Shown: positions 1 through 6,852 of the stretch, piece after piece | Numbering within the stretch: position 1 is the stretch's first letter | Layout: each line of letters begins with the position of its first letter | The notes under the pieces: generated by a model | Told to the model about the DNA's origin: nothing | The model's input: the letters and a program-made list of their open reading frames with translations, nothing else | The model's database searches: none | Translations under genes and position numbers: made by a program | Assembly (NCBI GenBank): GCA_016182415.1 | Contig: JACPGR010000025.1 | Location: forward strand, 1 to 51,217 | DNA length: 51,217 nt | DNA from: Candidatus Magasanikiibacteriota bacterium | GTDB taxonomy: Bacteria > Patescibacteriota > Patescibacteriia > Magasanikbacterales > UBA922 | Reading direction: 5' to 3'

Positions 1-92
1 ATCAAATCCGGAGTCTCAATTGCGTCTCGAAGCGTGGTAAAATATTGTCGCTCATTAGTCTTGAGCGGTTGACGTTTGTAGACTGGGGGCAT
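1..92 (-). CDS. N-terminus of a DUF2726-like protein (partial)
   Basis: An open frame starts with ATG at 92 and runs off the left edge of the window. Only 30 residues are visible, beginning MPPVYKRQPLKTNERQYF. The block with LKTNERQYFTTLRDAI resembles the start of DUF2726 proteins, which open with a Leu-Thr-x-x-Glu-Arg-x-Phe/Tyr pattern and belong to a nuclease-like fold. The assignment rests on this short match alone. The next 400 bases upstream on this strand hold no other gene, so this is probably the first gene of its transcript. Confidence 0.4.
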   Translation of the reverse strand, partial: MPPVYKRQPLKTNERQYFTTLRDAIETPDL

Positions 93-104
93 AGGAATAT
101 ATTA

Positions 105-126
105 ATTCCGAAACGAAGTGAGGAAT
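105..126. repeat. Short palindrome, ATTCC...GGAAT family
   Basis: ATTCC at 105-109 pairs with GGAAT at 122-126 around a loop of the cgaaacgaagtga type. A second copy of the same family (ATTCCTCGCTATGCTCGGAAT) lies just before gyrB at 20477-20497. This looks like a dispersed REP-like sequence. Confidence 0.5.
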
Positions 127-420
127 CTTTCGAAGAAATGGACATGCCTATTACCTAAGTATTAAGTACAAAACCAATCCATTTTTTTTAAATAATCCCG
201 TAATATCAACGCCGGAAGCTATTTTATATATTTGATTACATTATTTTCCTTCACAATTTATTTTATGAAGAAAGATAAAGCAATTATCTTTTGTAGTTTC
301 GTATGTTCTGTGGGTTCGCATTTTGTCTAGTACTGAGTAAATTTAGTTTTTCAATATTGTATCTCTAACAAAGGTAAGAAAAAAACAGTTGTAAAATTAA
401 GTTTATGAAGTACTAGTTTA

Positions 421-439
421 CCCTGAGTGAATCGAAGGG
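421..439. repeat. CCCTGAG...TCGAAGGG dispersed repeat
   Basis: CCCTGAGTGAATCGAAGGG is an imperfect palindrome. The sister copy, CCCTGAGCCTGTCGAAGGG at 42062-42080, lies inside the thrS coding sequence. Motifs of this form are dispersed in many bacterial genomes. Confidence 0.55.
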
Positions 440-466
440 TAGTTCCGCATCACACTATATATACAA

Positions 467-495
467 CAAAAACTCCCCTTTCTTGAGGGGTTTTT
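467..495. terminator. Bidirectional terminator hairpin
   Basis: An AAAAACTCCCC arm and a GGGGTTTTT arm flank a short loop, giving T-runs on both strands. No gene directly precedes it on the plus strand. Confidence 0.6.
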
Positions 496-905
496 ATCTA
501 AACTAATTTGTGATTGCAGGCAAAACCATGGGAATCCAGAAGTTCGTCTCTAGTGTATCATATTGCAATTGATGATACAACATTTTGGACGTGACACCAG
601 AATAAGATTGCGAGGACGACCGCGTCGGATTTTTCGCAATAAAGCTAAGTGGAGCGTTTTTTGACGATTTTTGACCACTTTTGGTTGCTCCACAAGCATA
701 CATCAAAAAAAGCAACTTGTCAAACGAGAACAAGTGAATAAGTGTATGTCAAGAAAGGGTATTTGTTGGCTCTATGTAGCAAAAAATATTTTAAGCGTAG
801 AGAATAATGGACTTTTTTACCACAGAGTTATCCACATATGTATAGAGGCTTACGAGGCTCTGTTTCTTGACTCCTGAAACCAATAATCTAACTCCACAAA
901 CGTTT

Positions 906-936
906 CCCCCCTTGAGGGGGGCAGGGGGGTGTTTCA
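906..936 (+). repeat. CCCCCCTTGAGGGGGG + CAGGGGGGTGTTTCA repeat
   Basis: A palindromic C6TTGAG6 core is followed by a G-run and GTGTTTCA. Near-identical units occur at 12229-12258 (with an inverted partner at 12171-12200) inside the O-antigen ligase gene, and at 50496-50526 beside the IS66 element. Confidence 0.7.
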
Positions 937-967
937 GCGAAGTCACTAAATCCATCATAAACGAACG

Positions 968-1020
968 AACCCCACGAGCGTCTGCCGGCTTGTCTGCCTG
1001 CGTCCGCTCGCGGGGTGCTC
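968..1020 (-). terminator. Hairpin downstream of the NUDIX gene
   Basis: Read on the minus strand, ACCCCGCGAGCG pairs with CGCTCGTGGGGT around a GC-rich loop, followed by TTCGTTCGTTT. It starts a few bases past the NUDIX stop codon and probably terminates that transcript. Confidence 0.55.
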
Positions 1021-1022
1021 CT

Positions 1023-1589
1023 TTACGCCTTAGTGGTGATGCACACCCCGAGGTGTGCCAGTGCGCGCATCGTGGTCATGACCGCCGACGGTTCGTTGAT
1101 CTCGCCAGCTACGACCATCCTGAGCCACTCGTCGACTTTGACGAGCCCACGCTCGATGTCCTCCCCCGAGTCGAGCTGCTGCTCGCCGACGAGCTCGCAG
1201 CCCGTGGCGAGGAAGCAGTGGAACTGCGTCGGCGAGTTGCGGCTGGACATCCAGCCGTGGCCGAGGTAAGTGACCTTACCCGCCTCGTACCCCGTCTCCT
1301 CGCGCAACTCCCTGCGCATCACAGTCTCGGGAGCCTCGTCGGCGAAATTCGCCGTCCCTGCCGGGAGCTCCCATTCAATGCCATCGCGTCCCTGCTTGTA
1401 CTCACGCACCATGAGGACTTGACCGTCCTCGGTGATCGCGAGCACGACCGACCAAGGGCGTTGCTCAAACAGAACGAACTCTTCCTCCTCGCCAGTCTTC
1501 GGGTTAAGGAACATCTGGGAAGTCAACGATTTGCCGAACTTCCCGGCCAATTTGGTGGGTTTCCCCACCTTTTGCCATTTTAGGATCAC
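1023..1589 (-). CDS. NUDIX hydrolase, ADP-ribose pyrophosphatase-like
   Basis: A 188-residue NUDIX protein, probably cleaving a nucleoside diphosphate linked to a small group such as ADP-ribose. The NUDIX box is visible as ELPAGTAN, then E, seven residues and RELREETGYE. The first spacer is one residue longer than the GX5E consensus. The GTG start at 1589 is chosen because a GGAGAGG ribosome binding site lies four bases upstream. The longer frame reaching 1682 would run through the promoter and a hairpin. The gene is far richer in GC than its surroundings: two sampled 60-base lines hold 41 and 38 G+C. This suggests transfer from a GC-rich donor. It stands alone, with its own promoter and downstream hairpin. 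The family call is firm; the substrate is not known. Confidence 0.85.
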   Translation of the reverse strand: MILKWQKVGKPTKLAGKFGKSLTSQMFLNPKTGEEEEFVLFEQRPWSVVLAITEDGQVLMVREYKQGRDGIEWELPAGTANFADEAPETVMRRELREETGYEAGKVTYLGHGWMSSRNSPTQFHCFLATGCELVGEQQLDSGEDIERGLVKVDEWLRMVVAGEINEPSAVMTTMRALAHLGVCITTKA

Positions 1590-1602
1590 GACACCTCTCC
1601 AG

Positions 1603-1648
1603 AAAAAAAAACGAAAAGCCCAACCCTGCGTACCTCGCAGAATCGGGC
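1603..1648 (-). promoter_or_regulatory. 5'-leader hairpin with U-tract before the NUDIX gene
   Basis: Right at the predicted transcription start, GCCCGATTCTGCG pairs with CGCAGGGTTGGGC (13 pairs including wobbles). It is followed by TTTTCG and nine T. This has the form of an intrinsic terminator but lies between promoter and ribosome binding site, so it could be an attenuator or a stabilising 5' cap hairpin. No gene lies upstream on this strand for it to terminate. Confidence 0.6.
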
Positions 1649-1653
1649 CTGAG

Positions 1654-1682
1654 AATTTAGCACGATATATATATATAGTCAA
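1654..1682 (-). promoter_or_regulatory. Promoter of the NUDIX gene
   Basis: TTGACT (-35) and TAAATT (-10) are separated by exactly 17 bases. The bases before the -10 are GTGC, fitting the GC-TATA pattern seen at other promoters in the window. Confidence 0.7.
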
Positions 1683-1713
1683 GTGTAGCTGTGGATAGAA
1701 AAATTATTGTCAT

Positions 1714-1765
1714 GTTGTTATATTATTCGTTATTCGTTATTCATTATTCATTATTCGTTCTTAAT
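1714..1765. repeat. Imperfect tandem TTATTCG/TTATTCA repeat
   Basis: About six consecutive units of the heptamer ttattcg/ttattca lie upstream of ftsK. It is too irregular and short for CRISPR and is most likely slippage-derived simple sequence. Confidence 0.6.
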
Positions 1766-1783
1766 TCTTCACTCAACCCAAAG

Positions 1784-1813
1784 TTAGCGCCCTTCACAAA
1801 ATTATGCTATACT
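1784..1813 (+). promoter_or_regulatory. Possible ftsK promoter
   Basis: TATACT at 1808-1813 is preceded by ATGC (extended -10). A weak TTAGCG lies 18 bases upstream. The predicted start is about 30 bases before the chosen ATG. Confidence 0.45.
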
Positions 1814-1849
1814 TATCTAGATCTAATGCACTTCATCCCGTCACTATCT

Positions 1850-4240
1850 ATGGCCCAAAAAAAACATCCCAAATCATCACGCCTCGATCCTACACTTTCT
1901 CGTGGCATTATCGCGGTGTTACTCACAATTTTGGCCGCGATTATTATCCTTAGTTTTTTTGACAAAGCAGGATTCATTGGTGTCATGCTCGACGACTATA
2001 TTTTGAGTTTTTTATTCGGCTCGATTCGCTATGCTGCTCCGGTGATTATTCTTATTCTCTCATGGTTTCTCATTCGCGATGTCAGATACAATTACCGCCC
2101 CACGCATGGTATGGGTGCCTTATTATTTTTCTTATCACTCTCAAGTGTGATACACCTTTCATTTGAAACTGGAGAAATGTGGCGACAGTCACTTGAGGGA
2201 TATGGCGGCGGAATTTTCGGCATGCTTGCATGGCCCATGAAACAATATTTGGGAAGTCTCGCGGCCTACATTATTTTAATAGGCCTTGTCGTCATTTCCA
2301 TTTTCCTTATTTTCAATACCACGCTTGCAGCCTTTGTACTCATTCATAAAAAAATTATTGAAGGATTTGGTTTTCTTGGAAAAGGACTTGTATATATTGT
2401 CAAAAAATTATTTGTACCATATGGACGAAGTGAAAAAGCAGGCCTCGCCTATGTCGAAAGTAATTATGAACAAGAAGATGAACATGAAGAAGAGGAACCA
2501 GTCAAAAAACGATTATTTTTTCAAAAACATATTCACGCAGATACCGAACAACAAGATGATGCACATACTACAGACGAACATGTGCAAAAAGCAATTACCC
2601 ATGCACAAATAAAAACACACCATACCGATTCAGATGTCTGGTCAAAACATGTGAGTATCAAAAATCTTCCACCGCTGACATTACTATCAGACAAACGAGG
2701 CAAACCTACGAGTGGCGATATTCAGGCAAACGCGCAAATTATTCACGATACATTCGCGCAATTTAATATCGGAGTAGATATGGGAGAAGTTCGTGTGGGC
2801 CCCACTGTAACTCAATATTCTCTCAAACCTGACCGAGGTGTAAAACTCACCCGCATTACCTCACTGTCAAATGATCTCGCGCTTGCACTCGCCGCGCATC
2901 CGATCCGTATCGAAGCGCCAATTCCGGGCAAGTCTCTCGTCGGCATTGAAGTGCCCAATGAAAAAGCAGCGATGGTTAGTCTCAAAGAACTCCTCGAAAC
3001 AAAAGAATTCAAAATACGCGAGCATCGTATGATGATCGCGCTTGGAAAAGATGTGGCTGGCAAAACATGGTTTGCCGATCTGCCAAAAATGCCGCACTTA
3101 CTCATTGCAGGCGCGACAGGATCAGGTAAAACGGTTTGCGTCAATACAATTCTTATGAGTTTGCTCTATCAAAACACGGCTGAAACACTTCGTATGATCA
3201 TGGTCGATCCAAAGCGTGTGGAATTGACATTATACAATGGTATCCCCCACTTACTTACTCCGGTCATTACAAATACCGCAAAGACAGTCAATGCACTCAA
3301 ATGGTGTATTGGCGAAATGGACAGACGCTTTGAACTCTTAGCAAGTGTTGGATCACGCGATATCGGATCCTACAATACAAAATTTTCTGCACACAAAATT
3401 CCACATATTATATTTGTGATTGACGAACTTGCGGATCTTATGGCGACCGCTGCAAATGAAATCGAGGCAGGTATCATTCGTCTCGCGCAAATGGCTCGAG
3501 CGGTGGGAATATATTTAATTGTTGCAACCCAGCGTCCAAGTGTCGACGTAATAACCGGCCTTATGAAAGCAAATATTCCGGGACGTATCGCATTCTCGGT
3601 TGCGTCCCTCATTGACTCGCGTACAATTCTCGACGTGCCGGGCGCGGAAAAATTGCTTGGCCGCGGAGATATGTTGTTTCAAACTGCGGAACTGAGTAAG
3701 CCTGTGCGTATTCAAGGTGCTTATATTTCCGAAGAAGAACTCAAAAACGTGGTCAACTATCTCAAAGGCGACGAGGAGCCGGAATATGATGAAACCATTG
3801 TCGGCCTGCAACAGGGCGCTACGGTCAACATGTTTGGCGGATTAAGCGATGATCAAGATCCCTTATTTGAAGAATGCAAGCAACTAATTATCGAAAGCGG
3901 CAAAGCCAGCGCCTCATATTTACAACGCAGACTCAAAATCGGCTATGCACGCGCTGCTCGAATTCTTGATGAACTCGAAGAAGCTGGCGTCATCGGTCCA
4001 GCCCAAGGCGCAAAACCTCGTGAGATATTAGTGACAGAACATGATGCAGGTGCTACAATGAGTGCAAATAGTTTTGATGATCCAGACACACATGTAGATA
4101 ACGAAGATACACTTGACAAAGAAGAAACAATTGATGATGAAGACATTGATACGGTCGTCGATGACGAACCTAGAGAAGAAATTGATAATGAAGAGGAAAA
4201 CGTGGATATAGAATTTGAAAAACCACGGTTCAATTATTAG
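1850..4240 (+). CDS. ftsK: DNA translocase FtsK/SpoIIIE
   Basis: A 796-residue membrane-anchored motor that moves chromosome ends across the division septum. The N-terminal ~190 residues carry about four membrane segments, followed by an acidic linker. The motor domain has Walker A GATGSGKT near residue 421 and Walker B IIFVIDELADLM near 520. A winged-helix gamma domain (residues ~670-727, with SYLQRRLKIGYARAARILDE) would read orienting DNA sequences. After it comes a strongly acidic tail of about 55 residues, rich in Asp and Glu, which is not usual for the family. ATG 1850 (MAQKK) is preferred; an in-frame ATG at 1826 sits closer to the predicted -10. A long palindrome follows the stop codon and separates the gene from the RodZ-like gene. 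Confidence 0.95.
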   Translation: MAQKKHPKSSRLDPTLSRGIIAVLLTILAAIIILSFFDKAGFIGVMLDDYILSFLFGSIRYAAPVIILILSWFLIRDVRYNYRPTHGMGALLFFLSLSSVIHLSFETGEMWRQSLEGYGGGIFGMLAWPMKQYLGSLAAYIILIGLVVISIFLIFNTTLAAFVLIHKKIIEGFGFLGKGLVYIVKKLFVPYGRSEKAGLAYVESNYEQEDEHEEEEPVKKRLFFQKHIHADTEQQDDAHTTDEHVQKAITHAQIKTHHTDSDVWSKHVSIKNLPPLTLLSDKRGKPTSGDIQANAQIIHDTFAQFNIGVDMGEVRVGPTVTQYSLKPDRGVKLTRITSLSNDLALALAAHPIRIEAPIPGKSLVGIEVPNEKAAMVSLKELLETKEFKIREHRMMIALGKDVAGKTWFADLPKMPHLLIAGATGSGKTVCVNTILMSLLYQNTAETLRMIMVDPKRVELTLYNGIPHLLTPVITNTAKTVNALKWCIGEMDRRFELLASVGSRDIGSYNTKFSAHKIPHIIFVIDELADLMATAANEIEAGIIRLAQMARAVGIYLIVATQRPSVDVITGLMKANIPGRIAFSVASLIDSRTILDVPGAEKLLGRGDMLFQTAELSKPVRIQGAYISEEELKNVVNYLKGDEEPEYDETIVGLQQGATVNMFGGLSDDQDPLFEECKQLIIESGKASASYLQRRLKIGYARAARILDELEEAGVIGPAQGAKPREILVTEHDAGATMSANSFDDPDTHVDNEDTLDKEETIDDEDIDTVVDDEPREEIDNEEENVDIEFEKPRFNY

Positions 4241-4242
4241 AC

Positions 4243-4321
4243 GGATACGAAATACGAACAGTACGAAATTACGAAAGTGATTGGTATGTTCGTAATTTCG
4301 TACTGTTCGTATTTCGTATCC
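4243..4321. repeat. 33-bp-arm perfect palindrome, GGATACGAAATACGAA family
   Basis: Two 33-base arms (4243-4275 and 4289-4321) are perfect inverted repeats around a 13-base loop. The same sequence family recurs at 32725-32857 with nearly the same loop, and in fragments at 20205-20325 and 43737-43767. Its right arm also covers the -35 region of the following gene. Confidence 0.85.
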
Positions 4322-4324
4322 CAA

Positions 4325-4330
4325 TATAAT
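4325..4330 (+). promoter_or_regulatory. -10 box abutting the start codon (leaderless)
   Basis: A perfect TATAAT ends three bases before the ATG at 4334, so transcription would begin at or just after the start codon. No ribosome binding site is present. Confidence 0.5.
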
Positions 4331-4333
4331 GAT

Positions 4334-5029
4334 ATGGATAATTTTAAAAAAAAATGTCTCATCCCCCAAACCCGCGTCTGCATCCGCCTTAAAGCTATAC
4401 GCGAGGCTGCTTCGGTGTCGCTTGAAGAACTTGAGAAAAAAACGAAAATACAAAAAAAATATTTACAGGCACTTGAAGAATGTCGTTTTGACGATATCAA
4501 ACAATCTTCGGTGTATCTCAAAAACTTTGTCAAAAAATATGTCAGCGCGCTTGGAGAAAATCCACAGCCTTTTTTGGATCAATTTAGACATGAAGAACTG
4601 CGACTCGAAGAAGAGAGATTGACTGTACATCCGGCAAAAGCCTATGCAAAAATTAGTTTTAGCAACATGCCAAATATCCTCCGACATACACTCATTGTCG
4701 GAGTTGTATGTGCGTTTCTTCTCTACATGGGTTTGCATATACAAAACATATTGCAACCGCCAAACCTTTCAATAATATCCCCGTCTGACGGACACATCAC
4801 CTATGAAAGCACTATCGAAATTGCAGGAAAAACCGATCCGGAAACAAAAGTTACGGTAAACGATGAAGTCATCAAAAACGATGAGCTGGGTAATTTCAAT
4901 CAACTGATTACCCTAAGCCCCGGCATCAACACAATCGTCATCAAAGCGGAAAACAAACATGGCAAAAATTCCACAGAAACGTATCATGTAATTTATAAGA
5001 ATAACCAGTTTTTCTCTTTGAATAGATGA
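4334..5029 (+). CDS. RodZ-like helix-turn-helix membrane protein
   Basis: A 231-residue protein. A cytoplasmic HTH_25-type domain (residues ~13-80, with RLKAIREAASVSLEELEKKT) is followed by one membrane helix (~residues 112-132). The extracytoplasmic part looks like a Big/glucodextranase-type beta domain (ISPSDGHITYESTIEIAG). This is the RodZ layout, in which the HTH contacts MreB and links the cytoskeleton to wall synthesis. No mreB is visible here, but rodA lies at 18.1 kb. The ATG at 4334 is chosen over an upstream frame because the upstream part would be encoded by the palindrome. The gene is probably transcribed leaderless. Confidence 0.75.
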   Translation: MDNFKKKCLIPQTRVCIRLKAIREAASVSLEELEKKTKIQKKYLQALEECRFDDIKQSSVYLKNFVKKYVSALGENPQPFLDQFRHEELRLEEERLTVHPAKAYAKISFSNMPNILRHTLIVGVVCAFLLYMGLHIQNILQPPNLSIISPSDGHITYESTIEIAGKTDPETKVTVNDEVIKNDELGNFNQLITLSPGINTIVIKAENKHGKNSTETYHVIYKNNQFFSLNR

Positions 5030-5044
5030 GAAAAACACTCGTGA

Positions 5045-5182
5045 TAATATACAAATCAAGATTAAGAATAAGATTAAGATCATATATATCGAGATATAGT
5101 GGAGATATATAGAGATAGTCTTATTCTCAATCTTAATCTTTTATCCCTATCTCAACCATATCTCAATTTTATCTCAACATAT
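5045..5182. repeat. Intergenic palindrome, AAGATTAAG / TATCTCAATTT family
   Basis: AAGATTAAGAATAAGA pairs imperfectly with TCTTATTCTCAATCTT, and repeated TATCTCAA units follow. Related sequence stands at 23604-23720 and 41889-41966. It fills the gap between the RodZ-like gene and recA. Confidence 0.6.
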
Positions 5183-5200
5183 ATTCAGACAAACCCCCGT

Positions 5201-5229
5201 TTGACACCTAATCCCAAACACGATACAAT
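5201..5229 (+). promoter_or_regulatory. recA promoter
   Basis: TTGACA and TACAAT are spaced by exactly 17 bases. I see no clear LexA-type palindrome nearby. The leader contains a short AGAG...CTCT hairpin followed by six T (about 5240-5262), which might attenuate weakly. Confidence 0.75.
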
Positions 5230-5280
5230 TAACCATATAAGAGGGTATAGCTCTCTTTTTTATTCCTAAAAAACAAGCAT

Positions 5281-6339
5281 ATGGCAGCAAAAACAGACAG
5301 TCCAAAAATGGAGGCAGCACGAACCGCAATAGACCAAATTAAACAAAAATATGGGGATAATTCCATTATGCGTTTTGGAGAAGCAAAAGCAATGGAAGTA
5401 GATGCCGTCTCTACCGGATCCATCTCACTTGATCTTGCACTTGGGGTAAAAGGCATACCACGCGGCCGAGTTACAGAAATCTTTGGGCCAGAATCAAGCG
5501 GGAAGACCACACTTGCGCAACACATCATTGCTGAAGTCCAAAAACTTGGGGGTATTGCAGCATTTATCGACGCTGAGCATGCGCTTGATCCAGACTATGC
5601 ACGCAAAATTGGAGTTGACGTAGACGCACTCTATATCTCCCAGCCAGACACCGGTGAGCAAGCACTTGAAATCATGGAAACGCTCGTTCGTTCAAATGCA
5701 GTTGACGTCGTCGTCATCGACTCAGTAGCAGCACTCGTACCAAAAGCCGAAATCGAAGGAGAGATGGGAGATTCACACATGGGACTCCAGGCTCGCCTGA
5801 TGTCGCAAGCCCTCCGAAAATTGACCGGCATTGTGAGTAAAACAAAAACCATAGTTGTTTTTATCAACCAAACTCGACAAAAAATCGGTGTCTTCTTTGG
5901 AAATCCTGAAACCACGACGGGGGGAAACGCACTCAAATTTTACAGCTCAATCCGTATCGAAGTACGACGCGCAGCACAGATCAAACAGGGAGACAAAATC
6001 ATTGGAAATAGGGTGAAAGTAAAAGTGGTCAAAAATAAAGTCGCAGCACCATTTCGCACCACAGAATTCGACATCATGTACAACGAAGGAATTTCTGTGT
6101 CTGGAGATTTGATTGATACCGGTGTTGCCTACAAAGTCATCAATAAATCCGGCAATAGTTATGCGTATGGTGAAGAAAAACTTGGAGTCGGCCGAGAAAA
6201 AGCAAAACAATTTTTGCGTGAAAATCCAAAACTCATGAAACAAATCACCCAAAAAGTATGGGAAGTGGTCGAGCGAGGTGAAGCTCCACTTGAGGAAAAA
6301 GGTAAAGCGGGGGAGAAAGAAGATGTGGAGGTGGAGTAG
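5281..6339 (+). CDS. recA: Recombinase RecA
   Basis: A 352-residue RecA, the ATPase that forms filaments on single-stranded DNA for strand exchange and repair. Walker A GPESSGKT is at ~residues 69-76, followed by the [12 protein letters not shown] block, [10 protein letters not shown] and the L2-region [14 protein letters not shown]. In the stretch usually written NQIRMKIGVMFG this protein reads [12 protein letters not shown]. The C-terminus ends in a short acidic tail, as is usual for RecA. The gene has its own promoter and a strong terminator, so it is monocistronic. Confidence 0.98.
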   Translation: MAAKTDSPKMEAARTAIDQIKQKYGDNSIMRFGEAKAMEVDAVSTGSISLDLALGVKGIPRGRVTEIFGPESSGKTTLAQHIIAEVQKLGGIAAFIDAEHALDPDYARKIGVDVDALYISQPDTGEQALEIMETLVRSNAVDVVVIDSVAALVPKAEIEGEMGDSHMGLQARLMSQALRKLTGIVSKTKTIVVFINQTRQKIGVFFGNPETTTGGNALKFYSSIRIEVRRAAQIKQGDKIIGNRVKVKVVKNKVAAPFRTTEFDIMYNEGISVSGDLIDTGVAYKVINKSGNSYAYGEEKLGVGREKAKQFLRENPKLMKQITQKVWEVVERGEAPLEEKGKAGEKEDVEVE

Positions 6340-6368
6340 GATTTGTCACGTAACACATATCACGTACC

Positions 6369-6400
6369 AAAAAAGTATCAGAGAAACCTGATACTTTTTT
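6369..6400. terminator. recA terminator
   Basis: AAAAAAGTATCAG and CTGATACTTTTTT form a perfect 13-bp stem with a six-base loop, with T-runs on both strands. Confidence 0.9.
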
Positions 6401-6409
6401 GTGTACACC

Positions 6410-6446
6410 GATTCTCTCCTTCGTTCGAGTTGAACGAAGGTGAATC
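6410..6446. other. Hairpin between recA and a small gene
   Basis: GATTC-n3-CCTTCGTT pairs with AACGAAGG-n-GAATC. It lacks a T-run and lies 40 bases beyond the stop of the small minus-strand gene. It may protect or end that transcript. Confidence 0.4.
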
Positions 6447-6485
6447 GACTCCAGAGCATCTGCCTGCTGCTCCGGCCGGAAGGAA

Positions 6486-6659
6486 CTAGAAGGTCGAAAT
6501 CGTGATTGTCCTAACCCCAACCCAACGTGGGGTCTGCGGGGAATCACTGGTTTTTTCTTGTCCTAGTTTAGCTTTCAATTGATCAATCTCACGATGAGCA
6601 ACCTCCAGCTCTTCTTTTGCTTTTTTGAGCTCCTCTCGGAGCTCTTCAACTTCGGTCAT
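6486..6659 (-). CDS. Small coiled-coil protein (57 aa)
   Basis: A 57-residue reading frame begins at an ATG preceded by a strong ribosome binding site, GAAGGAGG. The first ~35 residues form a charged heptad-like helix (MTEVEELREELKKAKEE) typical of a short coiled coil. The tail is Ser/Pro/Thr-rich and ends in ITISTF. I do not recognise a family. Its start codon overlaps the stop of an upstream mini-frame as ATGA, suggesting translational coupling. The good ribosome site and amphipathic pattern make it likely to be real despite its size. Confidence 0.6.
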   Translation of the reverse strand: MTEVEELREELKKAKEELEVAHREIDQLKAKLGQEKTSDSPQTPRWVGVRTITISTF

Positions 6660-6757
6660 TTTTCCTCCTTCGCAAACCCCTCGAGGTCGGCGACACTACT
6701 TTTGTACTTCAAAACTACCAACTCTCTCTCTTTGTCAAATTCTCTGTGGTCATGCAA
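6656..6757 (-). CDS. Possible 33-aa upstream peptide coupled to the coiled-coil gene
   Basis: A frame starting at TTG 6757 encodes a charged peptide (HDHREFDKERELVVLKYKSS and onward) and stops at TGA 6658-6656. That stop overlaps the next ATG as ATGA. There is no clear ribosome binding site and the start is non-ATG. It could be a leader peptide or part of an unrecognised small gene. Confidence 0.3.
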   Translation of the reverse strand: MHDHREFDKERELVVLKYKSSVADLEGFAKEEK

Positions 6758-6768
6758 TTCAAATGTAC

Positions 6769-6792
6769 AAAAAAAAACGAGGTGGAAGCCTC
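6769..6792 (-). promoter_or_regulatory. Leader hairpin plus U-tract
   Basis: On the minus strand GAGG-CTTCCA-CCTC is followed by G and nine T. As in the NUDIX leader, it sits immediately after the predicted transcription start and before the genes. Confidence 0.4.
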
Positions 6793-6795
6793 ATT

Positions 6796-6824
6796 TAAAT
6801 AATTACTAAACGTTTGATTGACAA
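6796..6824 (-). promoter_or_regulatory. Promoter of the small coiled-coil operon
   Basis: TTGTCA and TATTTA are spaced by 17 bases. Its -35 box overlaps, on the other strand, the -35 box of the candidate small-RNA promoter, giving a back-to-back divergent pair. Confidence 0.5.
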
Positions 6825-6846
6825 AATATATAATTATTGCTATAGT
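6818..6846 (+). promoter_or_regulatory. Promoter of a candidate small RNA
   Basis: TTGACA, 17 bases, TATAGT, with TTGC just before the -10. This is one of the best promoter matches in the window, yet no plus-strand gene follows. Confidence 0.65.
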
Positions 6847-6852
6847 ATAAAC

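Larger units (their letters stand above)
127..905. other. Long stretch without a convincing gene
   Basis: AT-rich sequence with no reading frame showing protein-like composition or a ribosome binding site. It contains one CCCTGAG...TCGAAGGG repeat (421-439), one terminator hairpin (467-495) and a single perfect DnaA-box-like TTATCCACA (828-836). Short frames on both strands here are low-complexity and unconvincing. Confidence 0.5.

Noticed and set aside
503-733. Minus-strand 76-codon frame
   Set aside because: No ribosome site, no promoter and low-complexity composition; looks like chance.
828-836. Perfect DnaA-box-like TTATCCACA, with a weaker TGTGGATAG at 1690-1698
   Set aside because: A single good box with no cluster, AT-rich unwinding region or dnaA/dnaN neighbours; not enough for an origin.
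867-1583. Long plus-strand reading frame opposite the NUDIX gene
   Set aside because: It mirrors a GC-rich gene on the other strand, where the NUDIX box, promoter and ribosome binding site are clear; its own translation is Arg/Leu-rich and family-less.
1714-1765. Tandem TTATTCG units as a possible CRISPR or iteron array
   Set aside because: Units are seven bases, irregular and without spacers; best read as simple-sequence slippage.
5240-5262. AGAG...CTCT hairpin plus T-run in the recA leader as an attenuator
   Set aside because: The stem is only four to five pairs; too weak to claim.
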